Below are positions 56,144 to 63,717 of a DNA stretch of 64,000 bases, in pieces. A program made the position numbers and the translations under genes. The notes under the pieces are model-generated. The model saw nothing but the letters and a program-made list of their open reading frames with translations, had not been told where the DNA came from and did no database searches. This DNA comes from an uncultured Bacteroidales bacterium. GTDB taxonomy: Bacteria; Bacteroidota; Bacteroidia; Bacteroidales; P3. The first letter of the stretch is position 1, and the number at the start of each line of letters is the position of its first letter. The DNA is taken from positions 62,001 to 126,000 of the forward strand of contig ONGA01000008.1 in the NCBI GenBank assembly GCA_900317285.1, in the 5' to 3' direction.

Positions 56144-56522
56144 TAATATAATATTAATTATAGACACAATAACGCAAACCTCTCCATTTTATTGTGTCCC
56201 CTCCGCCCGAAATCTTTTTTCATTCCGTCAGTGCTCCGCAACGATCCTCCCCAGTCCCCCCTGGGGTATATCCATCCACCGACATAGGAGAGACATAGGA
56301 GAGAGGTAAGACTTCAGTAAGAGTTGATACGTATAGATGTTTGAAAATCAATTGTTTGTAAATCATAAAAATCGCCCGTTTTTTCAATTCTTGTCAAAAA
56401 AATGCAAGAAACTTGTAATATATTGTAAATCAATTCGTATTGTCTATTTTCCATCCGTCTGGGAAAAATTTTTCATCCAAGCACAATAATATTCCCCCTT
56501 TGCAGTTATTGATGTGTTTTTT
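56144..56522. other. intergenic spacer upstream of porU and tRNA-Arg
   Basis: No gene was found. It contains an 11-nt array (56280-56334). Just after, a TTTGAAAATCAATTGTTTGTAAATCAT stretch is split here as TTTGAAAATCA and TTGTAAATCAT; it resembles the centre of the 277-bp element, suggesting a decayed third copy. AT-rich sequence follows up to the tRNA. Confidence 0.6.
56280..56334. repeat. 11-nt periodic array, 5 units
   Basis: Units CGACATAGGAG, AGACATAGGAG, AGAGGTAAGAC, TTCAGTAAGAG and TTGATACGTAT run without gaps. The decamer GACATAGGAG occurs twice. Confidence 0.8.
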
Positions 56523-56596
56523 GGCCCCGTAGTTCAGCTGAATAGAACGTCGGATTCCGGTTCCGAAAGTCGTGGGTTTGAATCCCGCCGGGGTCA
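56523..56596 (+). tRNA. tRNA-Arg, anticodon CCG
   Basis: A full 74-nt cloverleaf folds by hand: 7-bp acceptor (GGCCCCG with CGGGGTC, one G-U), 4-bp D stem, 5-bp anticodon stem TCGGA/TCCGA with loop TTCCGGT, and a 5-bp T stem. The discriminator is A and CCA is not encoded. The D loop has A at position 19 and the T loop has T at position 56, so the usual G19-C56 tertiary pair appears as A19-U56. The anticodon CCG reads the Arg codon CGG. Confidence 0.93.
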
Positions 56597-56598
56597 CA

Positions 56599-57483
56599 AT
56601 GAATAAGGCAACACACCCGTTCATGCACCTTCTTCTCTTGGTGCTCCTGTCGTTTCTGATGATGATTCTTTCCGCCGTGCTTACCTTCGTGCTCACCTTT
56701 GTGGGTGTTGACATGGCATCCAACGGTAATATCCTGGCTTTCCAGTCCGTAACCCAGCTGCTTACATTCCTCCTGCCCGTACTCATCGTCGTGCGGCGCT
56801 ACTACAGGGACGAGGCTTCCGCCTTCCTTCGGCTCGACCTCTCCGGCTCACGGTGGCTCCTCGGCCTTGCCGGAATCGTCGTCCTCCTGCTCCTCACCCC
56901 CCTCATCGACCAGTCCTCCGTTTGGAACGACAACTGGCACTGGGGCGGAGTCTTCGAGCCTCTCGAGCGTGCCCTCCGTTCCGTAGGCGAGCAGTCCGAG
57001 ACACTGGTGACCAATCTCTTGTCCGTCAGCGGCATGGGTGCCCTTGCCGCCAACCTCCTCGTCATCGCACTCATTCCCGCCCTCTGCGAGGAAATCTTCT
57101 TCCGCGCCGGCATCCAGAACCTCCTCCAGCGCTGGTTTTCTGGTCGTTTCCCTGTGGCGGGTGTCCACATCGCCGTCTGGGTCACCGCCGCCATCTTCAG
57201 CCTCGGCCATGGTGAGGTCTTTGCCTTCCTCCCGCGCTTCATCCTCGGCGCCCTTCTCGGCTACCTTTATATTGGTGCCGGCTCCATTGTCGTCAATGTC
57301 GTGGTGCACTTCTTCAACAACGCCGTCATAGTCGTCGCCTACTGGTTCATGGCATCGGGTCACACCCTCTTCGATCCCTCGCAGCCTCTTGCCGCCGGCG
57401 CCGAGCTCATCGTCTGCTGCTCCCTCGCCGCCGTTGCACTGCTTTGTGTCACTTTCGGTAAAGGGTTAAAAACTAGCCGATAG
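56599..57483 (+). CDS. CPBP family intramembrane metalloprotease
   Basis: This 294-residue membrane protein has about eight helices and the CPBP/CAAX-protease motifs: E164-E165-x3-R169 in CEEIFFRAG, F-x3-H in FSLGHGE and H-x3-N in HFFNNAV. Such proteases process or protect peptides, often bacteriocin-related, or membrane proteins. The ATG at 56599 lies 2 nt after the tRNA. Cutting the tRNA 3' end would leave an almost leaderless mRNA. An alternative start at 56623 (MHLLLL) would give a short leader and still keep the first helix. The substrate is unknown. Confidence 0.87.
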   Translation: MNKATHPFMHLLLLVLLSFLMMILSAVLTFVLTFVGVDMASNGNILAFQSVTQLLTFLLPVLIVVRRYYRDEASAFLRLDLSGSRWLLGLAGIVVLLLLTPLIDQSSVWNDNWHWGGVFEPLERALRSVGEQSETLVTNLLSVSGMGALAANLLVIALIPALCEEIFFRAGIQNLLQRWFSGRFPVAGVHIAVWVTAAIFSLGHGEVFAFLPRFILGALLGYLYIGAGSIVVNVVVHFFNNAVIVVAYWFMASGHTLFDPSQPLAAGAELIVCCSLAAVALLCVTFGKGLKTSR

Positions 57484-57505
57484 GGTTCCCGGATTACCCT
57501 TTTTT
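57482..57505 (+). terminator. weak intrinsic terminator
   Basis: A 5-bp stem AGGGT/ACCCT, followed by TTTTTT, overlaps the stop codon of the protease gene. A second A/T-rich inverted repeat lies just after it. Confidence 0.5.
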
Positions 57506-57707
57506 GACCGCTCCGTCAAAAAAAATCAAAAAATCAAACGAAAAAATAACTCGCTGCTTTACAGTGTATTGTATTTATTAAAATGTTAAAATTAGGATAA
57601 AAAACAAAAAAATATTCTCCGTTTGAAAAAAAAGTACTATTTTTGCAATCCAATTTTGGTGAAAAACAGACAGAAAGAATTATCAACAATATAAAAGAAA
57701 TAATAAA

Positions 57708-57992
57708 ATGACAAAGGCAGAAATCGTAGCTGAAATAGCTCAGAAAACCGGTATCGAGAAAGTCGCCATCCAGGCCACCGTCGAAGAATTCATGACCGTT
57801 ATCAAAGAGAGCCTCTCCGAGGGTGAGAACGTGTATCTGCGCGGCTTTGGCAGCTTCATCGTCAAGAAACGTGCCGAGAAGACCGGTCGCAATATCAGCA
57901 AGAACACCACCATCATCATTCCGGCCCACAACATCCCCGCTTTCAAGCCCGCCAAGACTTTCATGCAGGATGTGAAAAAGAAAGTTAAATAA
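57708..57992 (+). CDS. HU family DNA-binding protein
   Basis: This 94-residue nucleoid protein has the HU/IHF fold: two N-terminal helices (TKAEIVAEIAQKTGIEKVAIQATVEEFM), then VYLRGFGSFIVKKRAEKTGRN, the DNA-inserting arm with IIPAHNIPAFKPAKTF and a basic tail. The Pro in the arm tip (NIPAFKP) is the usual intercalating position. The promoter region carries TATTTTTG at 57638-57645. The next gene, 17 nt downstream, encodes a 29-aa basic protein. Confidence 0.95.
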   Translation: MTKAEIVAEIAQKTGIEKVAIQATVEEFMTVIKESLSEGENVYLRGFGSFIVKKRAEKTGRNISKNTTIIIPAHNIPAFKPAKTFMQDVKKKVK

Positions 57993-58009
57993 TTAAGAGA
58001 GGATATATT

Positions 58010-58099
58010 ATGCCTAACGGAAAAAAACACAAACGTCACAAAATGTCTACGCACAAGCGTAAAAAACGCCTGCGCAAGAATAGACACAAGAAGAAGTAA
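58010..58099 (+). CDS. 29-aa highly basic small protein
   Basis: The ATG at 58010 opens a 30-codon frame ending TAA at 58099. Of 29 residues, 16 are Lys or Arg and 4 are His (start MPNGKKHKRHKMSTHK). It lies between HU and rng with a purine-rich AGAGAGGA about 6 nt upstream of the start. I recall near-identical short basic reading frames in this position in other Bacteroidetes, so it is likely a real conserved gene. The composition suggests binding to RNA or the ribosome; a small ribosomal protein is possible but unproven. Confidence 0.75.
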   Translation: MPNGKKHKRHKMSTHKRKKRLRKNRHKKK

Positions 58100-58155
58100 G
58101 TCCTGATGCGCGCCCCATGTGGCGCCCCGGTTTACACTTCGTTCTAAAAAGACTA

Positions 58156-58204
58156 AAACAAATTACACACCGGCATCTTTTGCCAGGTATGTAATTTGTT
58201 TTGG
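58156..58204 (+). terminator. intrinsic terminator after the basic small gene
   Basis: The arms AACAAATTACA and TGTAATTTGTT pair, closing a larger partly paired loop. TTGGTTTTG follows. Confidence 0.65.
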
Positions 58205-58242
58205 TTTTGTAGATTTCCTCTCAATATATCAAAACCACCCCA

Positions 58243-59793
58243 TTGGATAAAGAATTAGTAATAGCAACCGAAACCGACGGCGTACAAATAGCACTCCTCG
58301 AAGACAAGCGTCTGGTCGAACTCCACAAGGAGAAAGACTCGGGCTTCGTGGTGGGCGACATCTACTTCGGCAAGGTCAAGAAGATAATGCAGGGTCTCAA
58401 TGCCGCCTTCATCGATGTTGGCGGCGACAAGGAAGGCTTCATGCACTACCTCGACCTCGGTCCCGACTACAATTCCGTCGACAAATATATGCGTCTCGCC
58501 ATGAATGGCGACGCAAGCGTCAAGACCCTCGACAATTTCAAGATTGAACCCATCCTCGAGAAAGTCGGCAACCTCGGCAATGTCCTCAAGGTCGGTCAGC
58601 CCGTCCTTGTGCAGGTCACCAAGGAACCCATCTCCACCAAGGGACCCAAGCTCTCGGGCGATATTTCCATCGCTGGGCGCTACCTTGTCCTTACCCCCTT
58701 CTCAAACAAGGTCTCCATCTCGCAGAAAATCAAAGGCAACGAAGAACGTAACCGCCTCCGTCGCCTCATGCAGAGTATCCGTCCCCAGAACTTCGGCGTC
58801 ATCGTCCGCACTGTCGCCGAAGGACGCACCGTCGCCGAACTCGATGCCGACCTGCGTCATCTCCTCGACAGCTGGGCGCAGATGACCGACAAACTCAAGC
58901 GCGTCAACTCCCCCTGCAAGGTCTATGCCGAACTCGGCACCACCACCGCACTCCTCCGCGACGTCCTCACCGACGACTTCAACACCATCTATGTCGACAA
59001 CGCCGACCTCTACAACGAGGTTCGCCAGTATATCAAGTCCATCGACCCCGAACACGAGGATATCGTCAAACACTACAAGCTTGAGACCCCCATCTTCGAG
59101 CAGTTCGGCATTTCGCGCGACATCCGCCGTGCTTTCGGCAAGATTGTCACCATCCGCTCCGGTGTCTACCTTTATGTCGAGCATACCGAGGCCATGCATG
59201 TCATCGACGTTAACAGCGGCAACCACATCAAGGCCGGTACTGGCCAAGAGGACACCGCCCTCCAGGTCAACATCGAGAGCGCCAAGGAGATTGCCCGCCA
59301 GCTCCGCCTGCGCGACATGGGCGGCATCGTCATCGTCGACTTTGTTGATATGAACAAGGCAGAAAACCGCAAGAAGCTCTTCGATGTGATGACCGAGGAG
59401 ATGCGCCGCGACAAGGCCCGCCATACCATTTTGCCACTCAGCAAGTTCGGTCTCATGCAGATTACCCGCCAGCGCGTCCGTCCCGCTATGGAAGTCGACG
59501 TGCAGGAGAAATGCCCCTTCTGCGATGGCACGGGTCATATCAAGCAGAGTCTCGTTGTCGTCGACGAGATTGAATCCAGTCTCAACTACCTCCTTAGCGC
59601 CTCCGCCGAGAAGCGACTCACCATCATCACCCATCCCTTCATCCATGCCTATCTCACCAAGGGCTGGCTCCGCAGCATTCGCCACAAGTGGCAGCGCAAA
59701 CACCACGTCAGGCTCGATATTCGACCCTCTGAAAAATACAGTCTCCTTGATTTTAGATTTTTCCATGCTAACGGTGATGAAATACAAATGTAA
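58243..59793 (+). CDS. rng: ribonuclease G/E family protein
   Basis: This 516-residue endoribonuclease cleaves AU-rich single-stranded RNA and matures 16S rRNA. It starts at TTG 58243, which gives the family start MDKELVIATETDGVQIALLE; no in-frame ATG is nearby. An S1 domain lies at about 38-130 (VGDIYFGKVKKIMQGLNAAFIDVG). RNase H-like and DNase I-like domains follow, with catalytic Asp in MHVIDVNSG and in IVIVDFVDM. The zinc-link CPFCDGTG closes the core. There is no long RNase E tail, so RNase G is the better name. It is preceded by a terminator and overlaps the lysozyme gene by 17 nt. Confidence 0.93.
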   Translation: MDKELVIATETDGVQIALLEDKRLVELHKEKDSGFVVGDIYFGKVKKIMQGLNAAFIDVGGDKEGFMHYLDLGPDYNSVDKYMRLAMNGDASVKTLDNFKIEPILEKVGNLGNVLKVGQPVLVQVTKEPISTKGPKLSGDISIAGRYLVLTPFSNKVSISQKIKGNEERNRLRRLMQSIRPQNFGVIVRTVAEGRTVAELDADLRHLLDSWAQMTDKLKRVNSPCKVYAELGTTTALLRDVLTDDFNTIYVDNADLYNEVRQYIKSIDPEHEDIVKHYKLETPIFEQFGISRDIRRAFGKIVTIRSGVYLYVEHTEAMHVIDVNSGNHIKAGTGQEDTALQVNIESAKEIARQLRLRDMGGIVIVDFVDMNKAENRKKLFDVMTEEMRRDKARHTILPLSKFGLMQITRQRVRPAMEVDVQEKCPFCDGTGHIKQSLVVVDEIESSLNYLLSASAEKRLTIITHPFIHAYLTKGWLRSIRHKWQRKHHVRLDIRPSEKYSLLDFRFFHANGDEIQM

Positions 59794-60499
59794 GCTTGCA
59801 CTCCTTGCACTTCTTGCGCTCCTTGCACTCCCCCGCGATGTGCAGGCTCAGGTCCGCACCCGTGGCATTGATGTCTCCAAGTTTCAGGGCACCATCAACT
59901 GGACCAAGGTGGCGAAGGACTCTACGGTAAAATTCGTCTACATCAAAGCGACGGAGGGTACCTCCATCCAGGATCCCTTCTACAAGAACAATGTTGCCAA
60001 AGCTCGCAAGGCAGGTCTCCTTGTCGGCAGCTACCACCTCTACAGCAGCAAGACCACTGCCTACCAGCAGATGGCGAACTTCCGCAAGGTGGTCAAAAAG
60101 AAAGAACAGGACCTTATCCCGGTCCTCGACATCGAGGGACATCATGTGGACCGCCTCAACATGGAGCGTGTCGACAAAATTCTCGAGCTCATGGAAAGCG
60201 ACTATGGTGTCAAGCCTATGATCTACACCAGCGAGAGACTCTACAAGACTCACCTCTCCGGAAAGAAATACCGTAAGTACCACATCTTCATCGCCAACTA
60301 CCGCGGTACCCCCACCGTGCGCTACACCCTTTGGCAGTACACCGAGACCGGGCACATTAGTGGCATCAACGGCTGTGTCGACATCAGCCACTTCAACCGC
60401 GACCACGGTCTCTCCGATATCTTAATCCCCAAGAAAAAGAAAAACCCCGACAAGTCTACCATTACCGACAGCACTTCCAACGAAGTGGCCTCAAAATAG
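59777..60499 (+). CDS. GH25 family lysozyme
   Basis: This 240-residue secreted glycoside hydrolase cuts the muramic acid to glucosamine bond of peptidoglycan. The ATG at 59777 begins a signal peptide, MKYKCKLALLALLALLALP, whose core is four 9-nt repeats (59795-59830); an alternative ATG lies 12 nt upstream. The mature enzyme shows GIDVSKFQGTINW, VYIKATEG, VGSYHLYSS and the catalytic D-x-E in VLDIEGHH, then LWQYTETG and GINGCVDISHFN. The C-terminal tail is Lys- and Ser/Thr-rich. It overlaps rng by 17 nt and ends at a terminator. Confidence 0.92.
   Translation: MKYKCKLALLALLALLALPRDVQAQVRTRGIDVSKFQGTINWTKVAKDSTVKFVYIKATEGTSIQDPFYKNNVAKARKAGLLVGSYHLYSSKTTAYQQMANFRKVVKKKEQDLIPVLDIEGHHVDRLNMERVDKILELMESDYGVKPMIYTSERLYKTHLSGKKYRKYHIFIANYRGTPTVRYTLWQYTETGHISGINGCVDISHFNRDHGLSDILIPKKKKNPDKSTITDSTSNEVASK
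59795..59830. repeat. in-gene 9-nt repeat, 4 units (CTTGCACTC)
   Basis: Four nonamers CTTGCACTC, CTTGCACTT, CTTGCGCTC and CTTGCACTC encode four Leu-Ala-Leu triplets of the lysozyme signal peptide. Confidence 0.9.
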
Positions 60500-60522
60500 G
60501 ACAGGGCGTTTTACACTAAACT

Positions 60523-60571
60523 AAAATTTCGCATTATGTATTTCACATTTTGCGAAATTTTGTTTTTTTCA
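60523..60571 (+). terminator. intrinsic terminator after the lysozyme gene
   Basis: A perfect 11-bp stem (AAAATTTCGCA with TGCGAAATTTT) and a 17-nt loop are followed by GTTTTTTTC. Confidence 0.8.
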
Positions 60572-60604
60572 GACTCTTTTTATTTATATTTATAAAAAAA
60601 GTTG

Positions 60605-60612
60605 TATCTTTG
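60605..60612 (+). promoter_or_regulatory. -7 box of the lysine aminomutase operon
   Basis: TATCTTTG fits TAnnTTTG and is followed by a 47-nt A-rich leader to the kamD ATG. No TTTG box is seen 19 nt upstream. No cobalamin or lysine riboswitch fold was recognised in the leader. Confidence 0.6.
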
Positions 60613-60659
60613 CAGTCCGAATTATAGTGTAAAAACAATAAACAAACAATAGAATAACA

Positions 60660-62216
60660 ATGCAGAAAAGTAAAGTAGGACTTGATTTTACAGAAGTTGA
60701 GCATGCGCGTTCGGTGGCAAAAAAGATTGCTGGACAGGTGCAGGACTTCGTGGAAGACTACACCACCGTGGCCGTCGAACGCACTTTGTGCCGCTTCCTC
60801 GGCATCGATGGCATCGATGACAATGAGGTGCCCATGCCCAATGTGGTGGTGGAGGAACTGAAAGCCAAAGGCGTCCTCGGCGAGGGCGTGATGTTCTATG
60901 TCGGTAACGCCATGGTTGAAACTGGCAAGAGCCCGCAAGAGATTGCCGAGGCTATCTCCGCCGGCACCCTTGACATCACCAAACTCCCTGTCCACAGCAA
61001 AGCCGACATCGACAAGGCTCTCGAGCCTGTCATCAATGCCACCATCGAGAAGGTTCGCGGCAATCGTCTCCGTCGCGAGAAATACATTGAAACGATTGGC
61101 GAGGGCACTAAGCCCTACCTCTACATTATCGTGGCTACGGGCAACATCTATGAGGATGTCGTCCAGGCCCAGGCTGGTGCCCGTCAGGGTGCCGACATCA
61201 TCGCCGTTATCCGCACCACGGGTCAGTCGTTGCTCGACTATGTGCCCTACGGCGCTACCACCGAAGGTTTCGGCGGCACCTTTGCCACCCAGGAGAACTT
61301 CCGCATCATGCGCAAGGCTCTCGACGAAGTGGGCGAGGAGGTGGGCCGCTATATCCGCCTTTGCAACTATTGCTCCGGTCTTTGCATGCCTGAGATTGCC
61401 GCCATGGGCGCTCTCGAAGGCCTCGATGTGATGCTCAACGATGCTCTCTACGGCATCCTCTTCCGCGACATCAACATGCAGCGCACGCTGATTGACCAGT
61501 ATATGAGCCGTATCATCAACGGCTTTGCCGGCGTCATCATTAACACGGGTGAGGATAACTACCTCACCACAGCCGATGCCTATGAGGAGGCTCACACTGT
61601 GCTGGCTTCCGACCTCATCAACGAGCAGCTGGCTCTCATGGCTGGTCTGCCCGAGGAACAGATGGGTCTCGGTCATGCCTTCGAGATGGATCCCATGCTC
61701 GAGAACGGATTCCTCTACGAGTTGGCACAGGCCCAGATGATTCGTGAAATCTTCCCCAAGGCACCTCTGAAATACATGCCCCCGACCAAGTTTATGACAG
61801 GAAACATCTTCCGTGGTCACATTCAGGATGCCCTTTTCAATATCATTGGTCAGTGGACACACCAGGGACTGCAGTTGCTGGGTATGCCCACCGAGGCTAT
61901 CCACACTCCCTTCATGAGCGACCGCTACCTCTCCATCGAAAACGCTAAGTACATCTTCAATAACATGAAGGACATTGGCGAAGAGGTGGAATTCAAAGAG
62001 GGCGGCATCATCAAGAGCCGTGCCCAGGAGGTTCTCCACAATGCCACCCATTTGCTCGAGACCATGGAGAGCGAAGGTCTCTTCACCGCTCTCGAAAAGG
62101 GTATCTTCGGCAACGTGAAGCGTCCGAAGAATGGCGGTAAGGGCCTTGACGGCGTTACCCTCAAGGGCGAGCACTACTTTAATCCGTTTGTTGAATTAAT
62201 GAAAGGAAAGAAATAA
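60660..62216 (+). CDS. kamD: lysine 5,6-aminomutase alpha subunit
   Basis: This 518-residue catalytic subunit, with KamE, B12 and PLP, moves the epsilon-amino group of (beta-)lysine to carbon 5 in lysine fermentation. Characteristic segments are LDFTEVEHARSVAKKIA at the start, YLYIIVATGNIYEDVVQAQ, AGARQGADIIAVIRTTGQSL, RLCNYCSGLCMPEIAAMGA and KFMTGNIFRGH. Length matches the clostridial protein. It is much shorter than ornithine aminomutase large subunits, which excludes OraE. A dedicated promoter and a 1-nt gap to kamE indicate an operon starting here. Confidence 0.93.
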   Translation: MQKSKVGLDFTEVEHARSVAKKIAGQVQDFVEDYTTVAVERTLCRFLGIDGIDDNEVPMPNVVVEELKAKGVLGEGVMFYVGNAMVETGKSPQEIAEAISAGTLDITKLPVHSKADIDKALEPVINATIEKVRGNRLRREKYIETIGEGTKPYLYIIVATGNIYEDVVQAQAGARQGADIIAVIRTTGQSLLDYVPYGATTEGFGGTFATQENFRIMRKALDEVGEEVGRYIRLCNYCSGLCMPEIAAMGALEGLDVMLNDALYGILFRDINMQRTLIDQYMSRIINGFAGVIINTGEDNYLTTADAYEEAHTVLASDLINEQLALMAGLPEEQMGLGHAFEMDPMLENGFLYELAQAQMIREIFPKAPLKYMPPTKFMTGNIFRGHIQDALFNIIGQWTHQGLQLLGMPTEAIHTPFMSDRYLSIENAKYIFNNMKDIGEEVEFKEGGIIKSRAQEVLHNATHLLETMESEGLFTALEKGIFGNVKRPKNGGKGLDGVTLKGEHYFNPFVELMKGKK

Positions 62217-62217
62217 A

Positions 62218-63006
62218 ATGAGCGAAGGATTGTATTCGATGGAGGCAAAGGATTACGACAAAACCCTTGACCTCACCAAGATAAAGCCATACGGCGACAC
62301 CATGAACGACGGCAAAGTGCAGCTGAGCTTCACTCTGCCGGTGCCAGCGGGCGCAGAGGCCGAAGAGGCCGCCAAGCAGCTACTCAAGAAGATGGGCTTC
62401 GAAAATCCCCTGGTAGTCTACCAGAAGGAGCTCACCGAGGGCTTCTGCTTTATGAATTGCTACGGCTCGCTGACACATACTGTTGACTATACCAACATCC
62501 ATGTCCCTAAAGTGGAATCAACCACCATGGACATGCATGAGTGCGACGAGTATATCCGTGAGCACATCGGCCGCAAACTGGTTATGGTGGGTGCCTCGAC
62601 AGGTACCGATGCCCATACTGTGGGTATCGACGCCATCATGAACATGAAGGGCTATGCCGGTCACTACGGTCTCGAGCGCTATGACATGATTGAAGCCTAC
62701 AACCTCGGCAGCCAGGTGCCCAACGATGAATTCATCGCCAAGGGCATTGAACTCCATGCTGATGCACTGCTGGTCAGCCAGACGGTGACACAGAAAGACG
62801 TGCATATCAAGAATCTCACCGAGTTGGTCGAGATGATGGAGGCCGAAGGTTTGCGCGACAAGATGATTCTCGTCTGCGGTGGTCCCCGTATCAGCCATGA
62901 GCTGGCGAAAGAATTGGGCTATGATGCCGGCTTCGGTGCCAACACCTACGCCGACGATGTGGCCTCGTACGTCGCCCAGGAAATGGTAAATCGCGGTTGG
63001 AAGTAA
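62218..63006 (+). CDS. kamE: lysine 5,6-aminomutase beta subunit, B12-binding
   Basis: This 262-residue subunit binds adenosylcobalamin and PLP. The B12 motif D-x-H-x-x-G is at 131-136 (DAHTVG), with His133 as the cobalt ligand. Lys144 (MNMKG) is the residue known to hold PLP in the clostridial enzyme; both numbers agree exactly with that protein. The C-terminal Rossmann-like part (LVSQTVTQKDVHIKNL, ILVCGGPRISHELAKELGYDAGFG) is the usual cobalamin-binding fold. It begins 1 nt after kamD. Confidence 0.95.
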   Translation: MSEGLYSMEAKDYDKTLDLTKIKPYGDTMNDGKVQLSFTLPVPAGAEAEEAAKQLLKKMGFENPLVVYQKELTEGFCFMNCYGSLTHTVDYTNIHVPKVESTTMDMHECDEYIREHIGRKLVMVGASTGTDAHTVGIDAIMNMKGYAGHYGLERYDMIEAYNLGSQVPNDEFIAKGIELHADALLVSQTVTQKDVHIKNLTELVEMMEAEGLRDKMILVCGGPRISHELAKELGYDAGFGANTYADDVASYVAQEMVNRGWK

Positions 63007-63056
63007 GACATTGAAATGTTTTGATAACGAAAGAAACAATCTAAAAAATAACAACA

Positions 63057-63716
63057 ATGGAAAAAGAACAAATCAAACCCTTTATCGCCAAGCGCGCGGC
63101 TCAGGAGCTGCATGACGGCGATGTCGTCAACCTTGGTATCGGTCTGCCGACCCTCATCCCCAACTTCCTGCCCGAAGGAGTGCATGTCATCCTTCAGAGC
63201 GAGAACGGTATGATTGGCATGGGTCCCACCCCTGAAGAAGGTAAGGAAGACCCCTGGTTCATCAACGCTGGTGGTGGCTACATCACTCATGTTCCCGGTG
63301 CCTCGACCTTCGACAGTGCCACCTCTTTCGGTATCATCCGTGGCGGCCATGTCGACGTCAGTGTCCTCGGTGCCATGCAGGTGGATGAGGAAGGTGACCT
63401 CGCCAACTGGATGATTCCTGGCAAGAAAACCCCCGGTATGGGTGGTGCTATGGATCTTCTGGTGGGCGCCCGTAAGGTTATTCTCGCTATGGAACACACC
63501 GCCAAGGGCAACCCCAAAATCCTCAAGAAATGCACCCTGCCGCTGACCGCCAAGGGGCAGGTGAACATGATTATCACCGAGATGGGTGTCATGGAGATTA
63601 CTCCCAAGGGCATTGTCCTGACCGAGATCAATCCCGAATTCACTGTCGAGCAGGTGCAGGCTGCCACCGAGGCTACCCTCATCATCAGCCCCGACCTGAA
63701 AAAGATGAATGCATAA
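63057..63716 (+). CDS. butyrate-acetoacetate-type CoA-transferase subunit B
   Basis: This 219-residue beta subunit belongs to the family I CoA transferases. It shows VVNLGIGLPTLIPNFLP and the catalytic Glu in LQSENGMIGMGP. FINAGGGYITHVPGASTFDSATSFGIIRGGHVDVSVLGAMQVDEEGDLANW follows in shorter conserved blocks (such as GGHVDVSVLGAMQ), and then KGNPKILKKCTLPLT. In lysine fermenters this enzyme moves CoA from butyryl-CoA to acetoacetate at the end of the pathway. The subunit A gene is not adjacent in this window; the next gene is a barrel protein. It follows kamE by 50 nt. Confidence 0.87.
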   Translation: MEKEQIKPFIAKRAAQELHDGDVVNLGIGLPTLIPNFLPEGVHVILQSENGMIGMGPTPEEGKEDPWFINAGGGYITHVPGASTFDSATSFGIIRGGHVDVSVLGAMQVDEEGDLANWMIPGKKTPGMGGAMDLLVGARKVILAMEHTAKGNPKILKKCTLPLTAKGQVNMIITEMGVMEITPKGIVLTEINPEFTVEQVQAATEATLIISPDLKKMNA

Positions 63717-63717
63717 A

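Noticed and set aside
56572..56598. Upstream start for the CPBP protease inside the tRNA
   Set aside because: Those codons are tRNA sequence; the ATG at 56599 already gives a full first helix.
60572..60659. Cobalamin or lysine riboswitch before kamD
   Set aside because: The leader after the -7 box is only 47 nt and A-rich, too short for either fold.
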